The notes: generated by a model from the letters alone, not told the origin. A stretch of 19,486 nucleotides of DNA from Candidatus Pacearchaeota archaeon (GCA_018303895.1 JAGVXJ010000071.1:1-19486), one strand, 5' to 3'; numbered from the stretch's first letter, positions 1-8,019 are shown. Translations and numbers: made by a program.

Positions 1-1267
1 TTATTTTATCTCGCAGTTCGTCTGAAAGTTTCCAGTTTTTGTTTTTTCTCGCGAGATTTCTTTCATCGACGAGCTTTTGAACTTCTTTTGGAATTTCTAT
101 TTCTTCTTTTTCTAAAAGTTTTAAACCGAAAACTTCATCTATTTTCTTTATTGTCTGAACTTTGCCTTCTGCTTTTTCATCTCGAACTAATTTCCAGAGT
201 TCTGCAAGTGCTTTCGGCGTATTCAAATCATCATCCATCGCTTTCTGAAATTCCGTGAGATATTTCTCATTTGTTTTTTTATCGTCTTCCAAATTTTGAA
301 CTAAATTCTTCAATCTCTCATAAGAAACTTTTGCAGTGTCAAGTGTTGTTTTAGAAAAGTCAACTGGCTGTCGATACTGATTTGAAATCACAAAATATCT
401 TATTACTTCACCAGAATAATCTTTTAGCAAATCCCTTATTGTCTTGAAATTGCCAAGGGATTTTGACATTTTTACCTTGTCGACATTCACCATTCCGTTA
501 TGCACCCAATAATTTGAGAATTTTTTCCCATACGCTGCTTCGCTCTGTGCAATTTCGTCTTCATGATGTGGGAAGATTAAATCAGCTCCACCGCCATGAA
601 TATCAAAAGGAATTCCTAAGATTGATTTTGTCATAGCTGAGCATTCTGTGTGCCAGCCGGGTCTCCCCTTTCCCCAAGGTGAATCCCATTGAGGTTCATT
701 CGGTTTAGAAAATTTCCATAAAACAAAATCTTGAGGATTTCTCTTATCATTATTTACACTTTTTCTAACTCCGGATTTCAAATTTTCAATTTTTTGATGA
801 GAAAGTTTTCCGTAGCCTTTGAATTTTGAAACATCATAATAAACTCCGTCCTCAGGAATTATATAGGCATAACCTTTTTTTTCTAATATTGAAACAAGTT
901 CAATCATTTGTTTTATGTATTCAGTTGCATGGGGCTGGACATCTGGTTTTGAAGCACCTATTTTTTCATAATCTTCTAAATGTGCTTTTTCATTTTTTTC
1001 CGTTAGCTCTTTTATTGAAATTTCCAACTCGTTTGCTTTGTTTATTATTTTGTCTTCAATGTCGGTGATATTTGAAACAAATTTCACTTTGTATCCTGAA
1101 AAAATTAAATATTTTCTCAGAATGTCAAAAGAAATCTGGCTTCTTGCATGTCCGAGATGAGGCACGTTGTCCACCGTAGGCCCGCAAACATACATTCCAA
1201 CTTTTCCTTTTTCAATTGGTTTAAAAATTTCCTTCTTTCTTGTTAAAGTATTGTAGAGTTTTAGCAT
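1..1267 (-). CDS. cysS: Cysteinyl-tRNA synthetase (3' end outside window)
   Basis: Charges tRNA-Cys with cysteine in the cytoplasm, using ATP. The translation from the ATG at 1267 begins MLKLYNTLTRKKEIFKPIEK and shows the class I signature HLGH (residues 37-40), the zinc-site cysteine in MYVCGPTVDNVPH, the zinc-site segments GWHTECS and FPHHEDE, and a KMSKS loop near residues 266-270 (KMSKSLGNF). About 422 codons lie in the window. The reading frame is still open at base 1 in the conserved tail (NWKLSDELRDKI), so only the last roughly 15-25 residues are missing. A TATA-like box centred about 26 bases before the ATG suggests a leaderless transcript. It follows the Lrp-type gene on the same strand with a 30-base gap. 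Family assignment is very secure. Confidence 0.97.
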   Translation of the reverse strand, partial: MLKLYNTLTRKKEIFKPIEKGKVGMYVCGPTVDNVPHLGHARSQISFDILRKYLIFSGYKVKFVSNITDIEDKIINKANELEISIKELTEKNEKAHLEDYEKIGASKPDVQPHATEYIKQMIELVSILEKKGYAYIIPEDGVYYDVSKFKGYGKLSHQKIENLKSGVRKSVNNDKRNPQDFVLWKFSKPNEPQWDSPWGKGRPGWHTECSAMTKSILGIPFDIHGGGADLIFPHHEDEIAQSEAAYGKKFSNYWVHNGMVNVDKVKMSKSLGNFKTIRDLLKDYSGEVIRYFVISNQYRQPVDFSKTTLDTAKVSYERLKNLVQNLEDDKKTNEKYLTEFQKAMDDDLNTPKALAELWKLVRDEKAEGKVQTIKKIDEVFGLKLLEKEEIEIPKEVQKLVDERNLARKNKNWKLSDELRDKI

Positions 1268-1288
1268 GAAATATCTTGGTTTCTTATC

Positions 1289-1297
1289 TATTTAAAA
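1289..1297 (-). promoter_or_regulatory. TATA box of cysS
   Basis: Read on the minus strand as TTTTAAATA, centred about 26 bases upstream of the cysS ATG. This is the spacing expected for an archaeal TATA box of a leaderless transcript. It fills most of the short gap after the Lrp-type gene, so cysS probably has its own promoter. Confidence 0.55.
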
Positions 1298-2281
1298 TTA
1301 TTTCTCCACTTTATAACACATAGGCATCCAATCAAATTTATACTCTTTTGAAAACATCATCAAATCATAACTTTTCATCTCGGGAAAATTCTTTTTGAAT
1401 GATTCCATTTCATCAAAAAATTCCTTGTTATCCTTGACAATAAATTCTATTTCAAGAGGCCATCTTCCGAGACAAAAAATAAAATAGTTTATGCTAGGAC
1501 GATTTTTGCAATATTCTTCTATTCTTTTTTTTGTTTTATCATTTAAATTGTTAAAATACATTGCTGACTTGAAAAATTGTTTTTTTAATATTTCATAATC
1601 TACGGAAATAGAATAACCCAAAATTATTTTCTTTTTTTCAAGTTCCTTTATTCGATAAATAACTTTTCTTGTTGTTGTTTTTAATTTGCTTGCAATATTC
1701 ACATAACTTTCTCTTGAATTATTCGCGATTATTCTCAATATTTTTATATCTATATTGTCGAGAATTATTTTTTCCGGATTTTCTCCCCATACCTTTACTT
1801 CTCGTGAAATTCCTTTTTCTTCATACAGCCATTTTTTATTCATTGCACCGACTTTAAGCGTGATATTAAAATCCTGTTCTGAAATAAATTTTCCAAATTT
1901 GTTAAAAAATGCAGAAAAAATATTATTAAAATGCTGAACATTTTCTGCGAAAATTGCAATATTCATATCCCACCTTCCCCGGCATTGAGCTATCCAGTAT
2001 ACAAATTCATTCTTCATTAGCCATTCAATTAATTCTTTTTCTTTAGTTTCTGTGAGATTTTCAAATTTGAAAAAAAGTTTGTAAACTGAATATCCTAATT
2101 TTGTCGGGTCTATTTGTGTAACAAACTTTTTTATTACCCATGTTTTAATTAAATTATCTATTCTGTATTTTGCTTGGTCTTTGGAAATTTTTGTTTTCTT
2201 TGCAAGTTGGGTCAAAGGAATCTCCGAGTTTAAATCAAGTTCCTTCAAAACTGCTTTATCTTTTACTTGTAATTCTTTCAT
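1298..2281 (-). CDS. Tandem Lrp/AsnC-type transcription regulator
   Basis: A 327-residue DNA-binding protein with two Lrp-like halves. Residues ~1-55 hold a winged helix-turn-helix (IPLTQLAKKTKISKDQAKYR), followed by an alpha-beta ligand/oligomer-type domain (FFKFENLTETKEKEL... WDMNIAIFAENV). Residues ~172-225 repeat the pattern: a second HTH (DIKILRIIANNSRESYVNIA... TTRKVIYRIKELEKKKII) and a second alpha-beta domain (IFCLGRWPLEIEFIVKDNKE). Ordinary Lrp proteins are about 150 residues, so this is a fused double version. GRW appears at equivalent places in both effector domains (CRGRWDMNIAI, CLGRWPLEIEF), supporting internal duplication. Such tandem regulators are common in DPANN archaea (recalled, not searched). 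It diverges from the unknown gene at 2379 with a TATA box on each strand. Target genes cannot be read from the sequence. Confidence 0.8.
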   Translation of the reverse strand: MKELQVKDKAVLKELDLNSEIPLTQLAKKTKISKDQAKYRIDNLIKTWVIKKFVTQIDPTKLGYSVYKLFFKFENLTETKEKELIEWLMKNEFVYWIAQCRGRWDMNIAIFAENVQHFNNIFSAFFNKFGKFISEQDFNITLKVGAMNKKWLYEEKGISREVKVWGENPEKIILDNIDIKILRIIANNSRESYVNIASKLKTTTRKVIYRIKELEKKKIILGYSISVDYEILKKQFFKSAMYFNNLNDKTKKRIEEYCKNRPSINYFIFCLGRWPLEIEFIVKDNKEFFDEMESFKKNFPEMKSYDLMMFSKEYKFDWMPMCYKVEK

Positions 2282-2304
2282 ATTAATTAATCAAATATTA
2301 CCTT

Positions 2305-2313
2305 ATTTTTAAA
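2305..2313 (-). promoter_or_regulatory. TATA box of the Lrp-type gene
   Basis: TTTAAAAAT on the minus strand, centred about 28 bases before the ATG at 2281. It sits back to back with the promoter of the gene at 2379. Confidence 0.5.
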
Positions 2314-2334
2314 TCTTTTGTTGTTTTTGCTTAC

Positions 2335-2360
2335 TTTTATAAGAAAAGTTTCTTATACTT
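2335..2360 (+). promoter_or_regulatory. Promoter region of the 2379 gene (two TATA-like boxes)
   Basis: TTTTATAAG at 2335-2343 is the better TATA box and would leave a leader of about 14 bases. TTATACTT at 2353-2360 is weaker but lies at the leaderless spacing (about 24 bases) seen for neighbouring genes. Which one is used cannot be decided by reading. Confidence 0.4.
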
Positions 2361-2378
2361 ACTTATACTAAAGAAATC

Positions 2379-3017
2379 ATGAAAACAAAACAAATTCAAA
2401 GAAAAAACATGAAGGATGAACAACTTAGTTGCGAATTCGCAAATAAATTAAGAGAGGTAAATAAAATGAAAATACCTGATGAACAAAAAAATTTGGAAAA
2501 AAGAATAAGAAAAATAGCTAGAACTTTAATGCCTGAGTCATTTATGGGTTATGATTATTATTGTCCAAACTCAAAGAGATTCAATGAACTTTTGGATACG
2601 GTTTTAGATAAAACAAGACAAGAGAAAATCTGGCAGGATGAATATGAAGCAGCTGCTTTTGCAAAAATGGTTCTATATGTTCAGGGAAGTATGACTAGTG
2701 TTCAAAATCCTCGCGCAAGGTGGGGAATTATTAAAGGAAAACTTTCAGATGATGTGGTGCCTTGTTGGGCAAAATATATTGCTAGAGAAGACTCTATTAT
2801 TTTAGCAGCGACTCATTTTGAAAATAGTTCTCTTAGAACAAGATTATCTGATTTAGGAATACCCTTCATTTTTCCTGGCAATTTAACATATTACGGAGGA
2901 AAATCTATTCCAGATGATAAACTGCATTTGGCATGGAAATTGGAGGAAAAATATAGAAATGATTTGCCAATACGATTAGTAGAAATGTACAAAGAATATT
3001 CTAAAAAACTTTTCTAA
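2379..3017 (+). CDS. Hypothetical protein, 212 aa
   Basis: I do not recognise a family. The product is soluble, with no signal peptide or membrane helix. Residues 1-55 are highly charged and probably helical (many K, E, R). The middle is mixed alpha-beta and contains three tryptophans (KIWQDEYEAAAF, ARWGIIKG, PCWAKYI). The C-terminal third (DLGIPFIFPGNLTYYGG, then KLHLAWKLEEKYRNDLPIRL) looks like strands followed by a long helix. Start choice: ATG 2379 is at a plausible distance from the upstream TATA boxes; ATG 2409 (MKDEQ) is an alternative. The gene stands alone between the divergent Lrp-type gene and a HAD gene with its own promoter. A T-rich run just after the stop may end transcription. 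Confidence 0.75.
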   Translation: MKTKQIQRKNMKDEQLSCEFANKLREVNKMKIPDEQKNLEKRIRKIARTLMPESFMGYDYYCPNSKRFNELLDTVLDKTRQEKIWQDEYEAAAFAKMVLYVQGSMTSVQNPRARWGIIKGKLSDDVVPCWAKYIAREDSIILAATHFENSSLRTRLSDLGIPFIFPGNLTYYGGKSIPDDKLHLAWKLEEKYRNDLPIRLVEMYKEYSKKLF

Positions 3018-3089
3018 TTTATTTTTCCGCCCCAATAATCTTCTCAAGTCCAGAAATTTATTCAATAGTATAATTTGGTATTCACAACC

Positions 3090-3098
3090 TTTATATAA
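3090..3098 (+). promoter_or_regulatory. TATA box of the 3120 HAD gene
   Basis: TTTATATAA centred about 26 bases upstream of the ATG at 3120, with no Shine-Dalgarno site between them. This fits a leaderless transcript and supports the chosen start. Confidence 0.65.
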
Positions 3099-3119
3099 CC
3101 TCAGAAAAATAAATTCCTT

Positions 3120-3755
3120 ATGACTTACAAATGCGTAATTTTCGACCTTGACGGAACACTTGTTCACACAAGACCAGAATATCGATATGATGTTCTTGGA
3201 AAAACTTTAGAAAAATTTGGAAAAAGTTCTTCTAAAAATGAAATCGACCGTTTCTGGTTTGAAGGTAATCGCGATAAGATAATCCGAGAGTGTTTCGGGT
3301 TGGGCATAGATGATTTTTGGGAAACTTTTAGAGAGTGTGACGCGGTAGAATCAAGGAAAAAATTTATCGAAGCGTATGACGATGTGGATTTTATTCATAA
3401 GTTAAGAAAGAAGAATTTCAAAACTGGAATTGTTACCGGAGCTCCGCAGGAAATAATGTCTATGAATCTTGAAATAATCGGATCAGAAAACTTCGACACC
3501 ATAATTTCTGCATACGGATTAAATGGAATAGAACCCAAACCCTCTCCCGACGGAATAGAAAGATGTCTCGCCACGTTTCGCCTAAAAAATTCCGAAGCCG
3601 TTTATGTTGGAAACGCAGACGAAGATGTTGGAACAGCAAGAAACGCCAGAGTATTCAGCGTTCTAATAAATCGGAGAGAATACGATTTTTCTCATCTCAA
3701 ACCAGATTTAGTAATTAACTCTCTTTACGAGTTGGGAAGCCTTCTTTCGTTATAA
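3120..3755 (+). CDS. HAD-superfamily hydrolase, phosphoglycolate phosphatase-like
   Basis: A 211-residue HAD phosphatase. Motif I is DLDGTLV with nucleophile D9 and acid/base D11; motif II is T106 in GIVTGAP; motif III is K140 in EPKPSPDG; motif IV is VGNADEDVGTA at 163-173. In motif IV the usual GD is GN, but D169 remains in the second acidic position, so magnesium binding is still plausible. The helical segment between motifs I and II (residues ~16-95) is a C1-type cap, as in phosphoglycolate phosphatase or beta-phosphoglucomutase. The substrate cannot be read from the sequence. It is followed 45 bases later by a second HAD-fold gene with a separate TATA box, so the two are neighbours but probably not strictly co-transcribed. 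Confidence 0.88.
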   Translation: MTYKCVIFDLDGTLVHTRPEYRYDVLGKTLEKFGKSSSKNEIDRFWFEGNRDKIIRECFGLGIDDFWETFRECDAVESRKKFIEAYDDVDFIHKLRKKNFKTGIVTGAPQEIMSMNLEIIGSENFDTIISAYGLNGIEPKPSPDGIERCLATFRLKNSEAVYVGNADEDVGTARNARVFSVLINRREYDFSHLKPDLVINSLYELGSLLSL

Positions 3756-3770
3756 TTTTCCTATCTAAAT

Positions 3771-3780
3771 TTTTATAAAT
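3771..3780 (+). promoter_or_regulatory. TATA box of the 3801 gene
   Basis: TTTTATAAAT centred about 26 bases before the ATG at 3801, again at leaderless spacing. Confidence 0.6.
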
Positions 3781-3800
3781 TCATTTTCAGTCAGAATATT

Positions 3801-4262
3801 ATGGTAAGTGGTGTAATAAAAGGAGTGATATTTGATTTTAACTGGACACTTTACAATCCAAGAGATAGATGTGAAGTTGACGGTGCGACGAGGCTATTGA
3901 AAGATTTAGTAAAAGAAGATTATTTTCTTGGCATTGTTACTAAAGACAAAAACCGGGAAAGAAGAGGGATCATCGACAGTCTTAAATTTTGGGAGTATGC
4001 TTCTGTAGTTTACACTAAAGGCAAAAAAACCGAAAAAGATTTTGAAAAATGCATTAGAGCAATGAATCCTTATCTTGAACCGTTTGAAGTTGCTGTCGTC
4101 GGAGATAATCTTCTCTCAGAAATTTATTTGGGAAATATGATTGGTTTTAGAACAGTAAGATTTAAATTTGGAGAATTCTCCGAAGAGAAACCTGGAAGGG
4201 AGTTTGAAAAACCAAATTACCAAATAACGAAGTTGTATGAATTGATGAACTGTTTGAAATAA
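3801..4262 (+). CDS. Small HAD-fold protein with altered motif I
   Basis: A 153-residue HAD-fold protein without a sizeable cap. Motif I reads FDFNWTLY: the nucleophile D12 and T16 are present, but the usual general acid/base Asp two residues later is N14. Motif II T47 (GIVTKDKN), a candidate motif III lysine (K75/K76 in TKGKKTEKD) and a motif IV-like VVGDNLLSEI (99-108, D102 with E107) are visible. The D-to-N change is expected to weaken or abolish classical phosphatase turnover, so the protein may be a slow enzyme, a phosphotransferase or a binding protein. The length is close to cap-less (C0) HADs. The fold assignment is good; the activity is unknown. Confidence 0.78.
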   Translation: MVSGVIKGVIFDFNWTLYNPRDRCEVDGATRLLKDLVKEDYFLGIVTKDKNRERRGIIDSLKFWEYASVVYTKGKKTEKDFEKCIRAMNPYLEPFEVAVVGDNLLSEIYLGNMIGFRTVRFKFGEFSEEKPGREFEKPNYQITKLYELMNCLK

Positions 4263-4290
4263 TTAATTACTATCTTTTTGAAAATAAAAG

Positions 4291-4298
4291 TTTATAAA
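4291..4298 (+). promoter_or_regulatory. TATA box that fixes the start of the 4320 gene
   Basis: TTTATAAA centred about 26 bases before ATG 4320. It lies downstream of the alternative TTG start at 4278, so a transcript from this promoter could not contain that TTG. This decides for ATG 4320. Confidence 0.65.
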
Positions 4299-4319
4299 AC
4301 CATCTTACCCTTTTCTTTT

Positions 4320-4607
4320 ATGGTTAGTTACACAGAAAAACAGGTGGCGATGGTTTCGGCAGTTTCAGAAGTTTTGAGATTGCGAAAAACTATGGGGGCG
4401 ATGACTCCTGAAGAAATGATGCGAGATTTGACTAAATTCTTGAGATATACTGACAAAGAAGAACTTAAAGTTTTGATGGTTGCTGCTGCGTCGAAGGCAC
4501 TTAGTCTCATTACAAAGACTCCTGGGTTGAGAGATAAGGAAGTTATGGGAATGATTGTCCAAGAAATGCCCGATATGATTTCTGATGTTGAAGCTAATTT
4601 GAGATAA
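4320..4607 (+). CDS. Small helical hypothetical protein, 95 aa
   Basis: I do not recognise a family. From ATG 4320 the product begins MVSYTEKQVAMVSAVSEVLR and appears entirely alpha-helical, with several short amphipathic helices (TPEEMMRDLTKFLRY, KEELKVLMVAAASKALSLI, DKEVMGMIVQEMPDMISDVE). It is rich in methionine (11 or so residues) and has no cysteine and no membrane segment. The frame can be extended upstream to a TTG at 4278, but the TATA box at 4291-4298 falls inside that extension, so ATG 4320 is preferred. It is probably monocistronic. The helical make-up would suit a small protein-interaction or DNA-associated protein, but nothing specific supports either. Confidence 0.75.
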   Translation: MVSYTEKQVAMVSAVSEVLRLRKTMGAMTPEEMMRDLTKFLRYTDKEELKVLMVAAASKALSLITKTPGLRDKEVMGMIVQEMPDMISDVEANLR

Positions 4608-4669
4608 TTTTATTTAATTATTCTTAAGATAAATTTCCTTTTTTAGAAAGATTGTGAAATTTTTGGAAC

Positions 4670-4819
4670 TTACAACTGAATATTATGATCTGGAAGTTTC
4701 TTAGAATGAACGTCCATCTTTCCGTTTTGCAGGCAATCCCAACAAGGTTGAATAGTTCCATCTGCTTTTCGGATTCTTAAAGTTCCATTGCATTTCTGGC
4801 AAACACTGTGATCTTCCAT
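4670..4819 (-). CDS. Zinc-ribbon microprotein, 49 aa
   Basis: A short reading frame from ATG 4819 to a TAA at 4670 encodes MEDHSVCQKCNGTLRIRKAD followed by GTIQPCWDCLQNGK and a short tail. It carries two CxxC knuckles, C7-x2-C10 and C26-x2-C29, fifteen residues apart: a classic zinc-ribbon layout. H4 and H38 flank the knuckles. A TATA-like stretch on the minus strand (4841-4851) is centred about 26 bases before the ATG, matching the leaderless genes around it. It is convergent with the 4320 gene and lies upstream of the subtilase terminus. The role is unknown; zinc ribbons of this size often bind nucleic acid or a partner protein (family knowledge, not shown here). Confidence 0.78.
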   Translation of the reverse strand: MEDHSVCQKCNGTLRIRKADGTIQPCWDCLQNGKMDVHSKKLPDHNIQL

Positions 4820-4840
4820 ATTAGCTAATGACGTGTCGCG

Positions 4841-4851
4841 TTTAAAAATAT
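4841..4851 (-). promoter_or_regulatory. TATA box of the zinc-ribbon gene
   Basis: ATATTTTTAAA on the minus strand, centred about 26 bases from the ATG at 4819, at leaderless spacing. Confidence 0.5.
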
Positions 4852-4874
4852 ATCTGTGATTTAGAAGAGGTTAA

Positions 4875-7526
4875 TTAACCTTTTTTTCTGTATTTTTTAA
4901 TTATCCAAGCCAAAAAAAATCCAATGGCTATTAAAATAATTATTCCTAAAATGATTAAGTTTCGAATATTTAATAATTTTTTTATCGCAGGATTTTTTAA
5001 TGTTGCCTGATTTGTTTCATTGACTGAAGTTTGATTATTTCCAAGAACATTTTTTTGAGGAATTTTTTCAGATATTTGTTTTATTGTAATGTTTGCTTTG
5101 CTGTTTATTATTGAATTAAGTTTTACTTCCAAATCAAATAAATCGTCGTTGTCTAAATTAACTTTTCTTGATTCTCCAATTTGCAAAGTAAAAGTTAATG
5201 GTTCACTTTGAATTGTTATAGTGGTTTTGTTATTTATTATCTGAATTAAGGTAAGAATGTGTTCCTGTTCTTTTTCTGTGAATTTTATTCGATCATTTTC
5301 TTTCATTGAAACACTTTTTCCGGATTGAATTTGAGATTCAGTTAAAATTGTCGTCATTGCAATGTTTGTTGTGCTCCCGCCTCCGCCCCCTCCACCACTG
5401 GTTGTTACAGGTGCAGTGTTAATTGTGATTGTTCTTATTGAAGTGTTTTGTAAATTGTTTGCATGGTCAGTGCAGTTCACACTCCAAGAATAAGTTCCGG
5501 CAACTAAACTTGTTGAAAAAGAATTTGTTTGATTTGTGTAAATTGTTGTGCTTGTTTGGTCGATTGTACTATCAACTAAAAGACTGCAATTTAAAGGATT
5601 TGTTTCAGTCAAGTTGTAGGAAAAAGTGACAGTTGTTGTTCCAGTATTTGAAGAATCTCCGTCGGTGGGAGAAATTAAAAGAATAACTGGCTTAGTCACA
5701 TCAAATACAAAACTTCTGTTTGTTGAACTGAATGAAGAGTTTGTTTGATTATTAAAAGCTAAACAATTCCAGGAATAATTTTGTTCTGAAGTGAAATTGT
5801 AATTGAATATAGATTCATTTGACAAACCGGAAAAGTTTTTGGTTAAATTATAGACTAAATTATTTGTTGAATTCCACAACGAGAAAGTTACATTTGTTAA
5901 ACTTGTTTGGCTTTGTGCCGAGCAATTGAAATTTGTTTGATTTTGATTTGAATAAAAATTATTTGCTGGCATGTTTAATGATGTCAAAACCCCACCAACA
6001 GTTAGAGAAAAATTTGAAGAGGCAAAAGCTGAATTTCCTTTTACATCCGATGATAAACAATTCCAACTATATGTTCCGTAGTCTAACGTGATATTTTTTT
6101 GAAGTGAAGTAAAAGCAGTTGTTGATAAATCGGTTGTCTGATTTATTGCTGAGCTTGTTGAATTCCAAATAATCAAAGTTAAATTTTTTGTCTGAAGATG
6201 GTCTGTTGCATTGCATAGAAAGCTTAAATTTCTATCTTGTGAGAAACCACTTGAAGGTGAAGTTAAGTTTACTGAAGGTGCTTTTTCATCTAAATAAATC
6301 AGCGTTGTTAAAATGTCTATTCTTGTGAAGTTTAATCCACTTCCAGAAGTGTCTGAAATGTTTTTTCCGTAATTTTTTAAGTTTGTTTTTACTTGAGAGG
6401 GGGTTAGGACTTTATTATTTTGCAATTTTTCAAACTGACTTAGCAAAAGAATTGCTCCTGAAACATGGGGTGTTGCCATCGAGGTTCCGGAGCAAGTCAT
6501 ATAATTTCCTGAACAAGTACATCCAAGTAAACATTTTCCTAATGTTGAATTTATTGAAACTCCTGGGGCAAGGAGATTTACCAAGCTATTTCTATTATAA
6601 TTTATTGTTGAATCGTCTTTTTGTATGCTTCCGACTGCAGTTGCATTTTGCACACATGCTGGTGAAGAAATTGAAGTCGTACTTCCATCATTACCTGCAG
6701 CGACGACAACTGAAATATTTTTTGCGATTGCATTATTTATTCCGGGGGTTATAGTTACTGCATCAATTTCATTGTCGCAGAAAGAAGTATACAAAGTGTC
6801 TGAACCTAAGCTAATACTGATAACTGAAATGTTGTAAATTGAATAATTGCTAACGCACCAGTCTATTCCTGCCCTTATATCATCGTCGGGACAACTTCCG
6901 GCTGAGTTGCAAACTTTTATTGAGATTAAACTTGCATTCGGTGCGACGCCATTTATTCCTCCGCTTCCCGCAATGATTCCTGCGACATGGGTTCCATGTC
7001 CGTGGTCGTCGCCAACTGAACAATTTTCAATACAACTCACACCAGTGTTACAATCAATGACACAGGTTAAATTTTTTCCAACTAAATCTGGATGAGTGAA
7101 ATTTGTTCCAGTGTCGAGAATGCAAGCAGTTTGTCCGGTGCCAGTGAGATTTACGCTATTAACTTGTTTTGTCCAAGTCGTTGTTGCATTAATTAAAATT
7201 GTGGAAGTTTGAAGAAGAATCTTTTTTTCAGGAACTAAAGAAATTTTTTTTATGTTTCCGTTTTGTTGAAGTTCGGCTAATTCTTTTTCTGAAACTTCGA
7301 GGGAGATTTTGTTGTCAAATCTATGCCGTTCTTTTCCGGGCAGAGTTTTTGATGAAAGAATGTTTTTTCCACCTGAATCTATTTCAACAATTACTCTGAC
7401 TTTTCCTTCAGTCTCTGCTTTGTCTTTTATGTCTTGAGAAATGCTTAATCCTGATTTTGCTTCAAGCAGAAAAAAGGTTGTGAGAATAATTAAAATTGCT
7501 AAGACAATTATCACTGACTTTTTCAT
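4875..7526 (-). CDS. Secreted membrane-anchored subtilisin-like serine protease (S8)
   Basis: An 883-residue extracellular protease. Residues 1-22 form an export signal (KK, then a hydrophobic run IIVLAILIILTTFFLLEA). Residues ~40-105 resemble an I9-type propeptide (VRVIVEID, ISLEVSEKELAELQ, IKKISLVPEKKI). The catalytic domain (~110-415) shows Asp138 (CILDTGTNFTHPDL), His177 (DDHGHGTHVAG), oxyanion Asn279 (VVAAGNDGS) and Ser349 (CSGTSMATPHVSG). It contains about 14 cysteines, suggesting disulfides. Residues ~416-705 hold three Ig-like beta repeats, each with a YSWNC or YSWSVNC core and many N-x-S/T sequons. A poly-Gly linker (SGGGGGGGS) leads to a further beta domain and a C-terminal membrane helix near 854-874 with a basic end (KKYRKKG). 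It begins 24 bases after the HExxH gene on the same strand, so read-through is possible; a weak TTAATAAT lies at promoter spacing. Confidence 0.95.
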   Translation of the reverse strand: MKKSVIIVLAILIILTTFFLLEAKSGLSISQDIKDKAETEGKVRVIVEIDSGGKNILSSKTLPGKERHRFDNKISLEVSEKELAELQQNGNIKKISLVPEKKILLQTSTILINATTTWTKQVNSVNLTGTGQTACILDTGTNFTHPDLVGKNLTCVIDCNTGVSCIENCSVGDDHGHGTHVAGIIAGSGGINGVAPNASLISIKVCNSAGSCPDDDIRAGIDWCVSNYSIYNISVISISLGSDTLYTSFCDNEIDAVTITPGINNAIAKNISVVVAAGNDGSTTSISSPACVQNATAVGSIQKDDSTINYNRNSLVNLLAPGVSINSTLGKCLLGCTCSGNYMTCSGTSMATPHVSGAILLLSQFEKLQNNKVLTPSQVKTNLKNYGKNISDTSGSGLNFTRIDILTTLIYLDEKAPSVNLTSPSSGFSQDRNLSFLCNATDHLQTKNLTLIIWNSTSSAINQTTDLSTTAFTSLQKNITLDYGTYSWNCLSSDVKGNSAFASSNFSLTVGGVLTSLNMPANNFYSNQNQTNFNCSAQSQTSLTNVTFSLWNSTNNLVYNLTKNFSGLSNESIFNYNFTSEQNYSWNCLAFNNQTNSSFSSTNRSFVFDVTKPVILLISPTDGDSSNTGTTTVTFSYNLTETNPLNCSLLVDSTIDQTSTTIYTNQTNSFSTSLVAGTYSWSVNCTDHANNLQNTSIRTITINTAPVTTSGGGGGGGSTTNIAMTTILTESQIQSGKSVSMKENDRIKFTEKEQEHILTLIQIINNKTTITIQSEPLTFTLQIGESRKVNLDNDDLFDLEVKLNSIINSKANITIKQISEKIPQKNVLGNNQTSVNETNQATLKNPAIKKLLNIRNLIILGIIILIAIGFFLAWIIKKYRKKG

Positions 7527-7550
7527 TAAAAATACAATGAAATTTGATTA

Positions 7551-8018
7551 TTAAGGTTTTTGATGTTTTTCATCTTGAATCATAATATCTCTAATCTTTC
7601 GTCTTTTTACTTTTTCCTTTTCTAACAGGATTAGGGCATCTTTGTCTCCTGTGCTTAAATTTTCTGGTGCAGAAATTATTTTTACCATTTCTTCTACCCC
7701 CCTATTTTCTCTAACTCTAACAAAAGGGGTAACCCATCCTTCTCTTTCACCGACGACAACAGGCGAATAACAAATATCATTTTCCGGCTTGATTAAAAAA
7801 TAACTTGCGATTCCGTATATTGGATTTGCCCAAAATCTTTCTGCTGTTTCAAAATGTGCTCTTTCGTGTGCAATGTCTTCCCGAACTTCTCTTTCTGTAA
7901 GACCAAATTTTCTAAGTCCTTCTGCGAGTCCTAGCTCTGATTCAAAGAGAGATTCGTTATATTTGTAAATTAATGGGAAAAGTTTGTAATTTGTTTTTAA
8001 GAGGTTGGCGGTTATCAT
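7551..8018 (-). CDS. Small HExxH-motif protein, possible metallopeptidase
   Basis: A 155-residue protein with a short helix carrying H-E-R-A-H (AHERAHFETAERF, about residues 50-62), preceded by a helical segment (LAEGLRKFGLTEREVREDI). HExxH is the zinc-binding motif of many metallopeptidases, and the following E-rich helix could supply a third ligand, but the assignment rests on this motif alone. The remainder has a hydrophobic segment (IYGIASYFLI) and a beta stretch (ICYSPVVVGEREGWVTPFVRV). No signal peptide. It is the last gene of the minus-strand operon; its ATG is one base after the stop of the transferase gene. Cassette B carries a different HExxH protein (13580-14059), so both cassettes include one. 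Function uncertain. Confidence 0.6.
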   Translation of the reverse strand: MITANLLKTNYKLFPLIYKYNESLFESELGLAEGLRKFGLTEREVREDIAHERAHFETAERFWANPIYGIASYFLIKPENDICYSPVVVGEREGWVTPFVRVRENRGVEEMVKIISAPENLSTGDKDALILLEKEKVKRRKIRDIMIQDEKHQKP

Positions 8019-8019
8019 T

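Noticed and set aside
826..1068. Open frame of 80 codons on the plus strand
   Set aside because: It lies antisense to cysS, whose signature motifs are certain; the translation is low complexity.
4278..4319. TTG start for the 95-residue protein
   Set aside because: The TATA box lies downstream of this TTG, so the transcript would start after it.
5373..5399. GC-rich run in AT-rich DNA
   Set aside because: It encodes the poly-glycine linker of the subtilase.
6383..6754. 123-codon open frame on the plus strand, and other frames at 5429-7399
   Set aside because: All are antisense to the subtilase, whose catalytic triad and domain order are clear.
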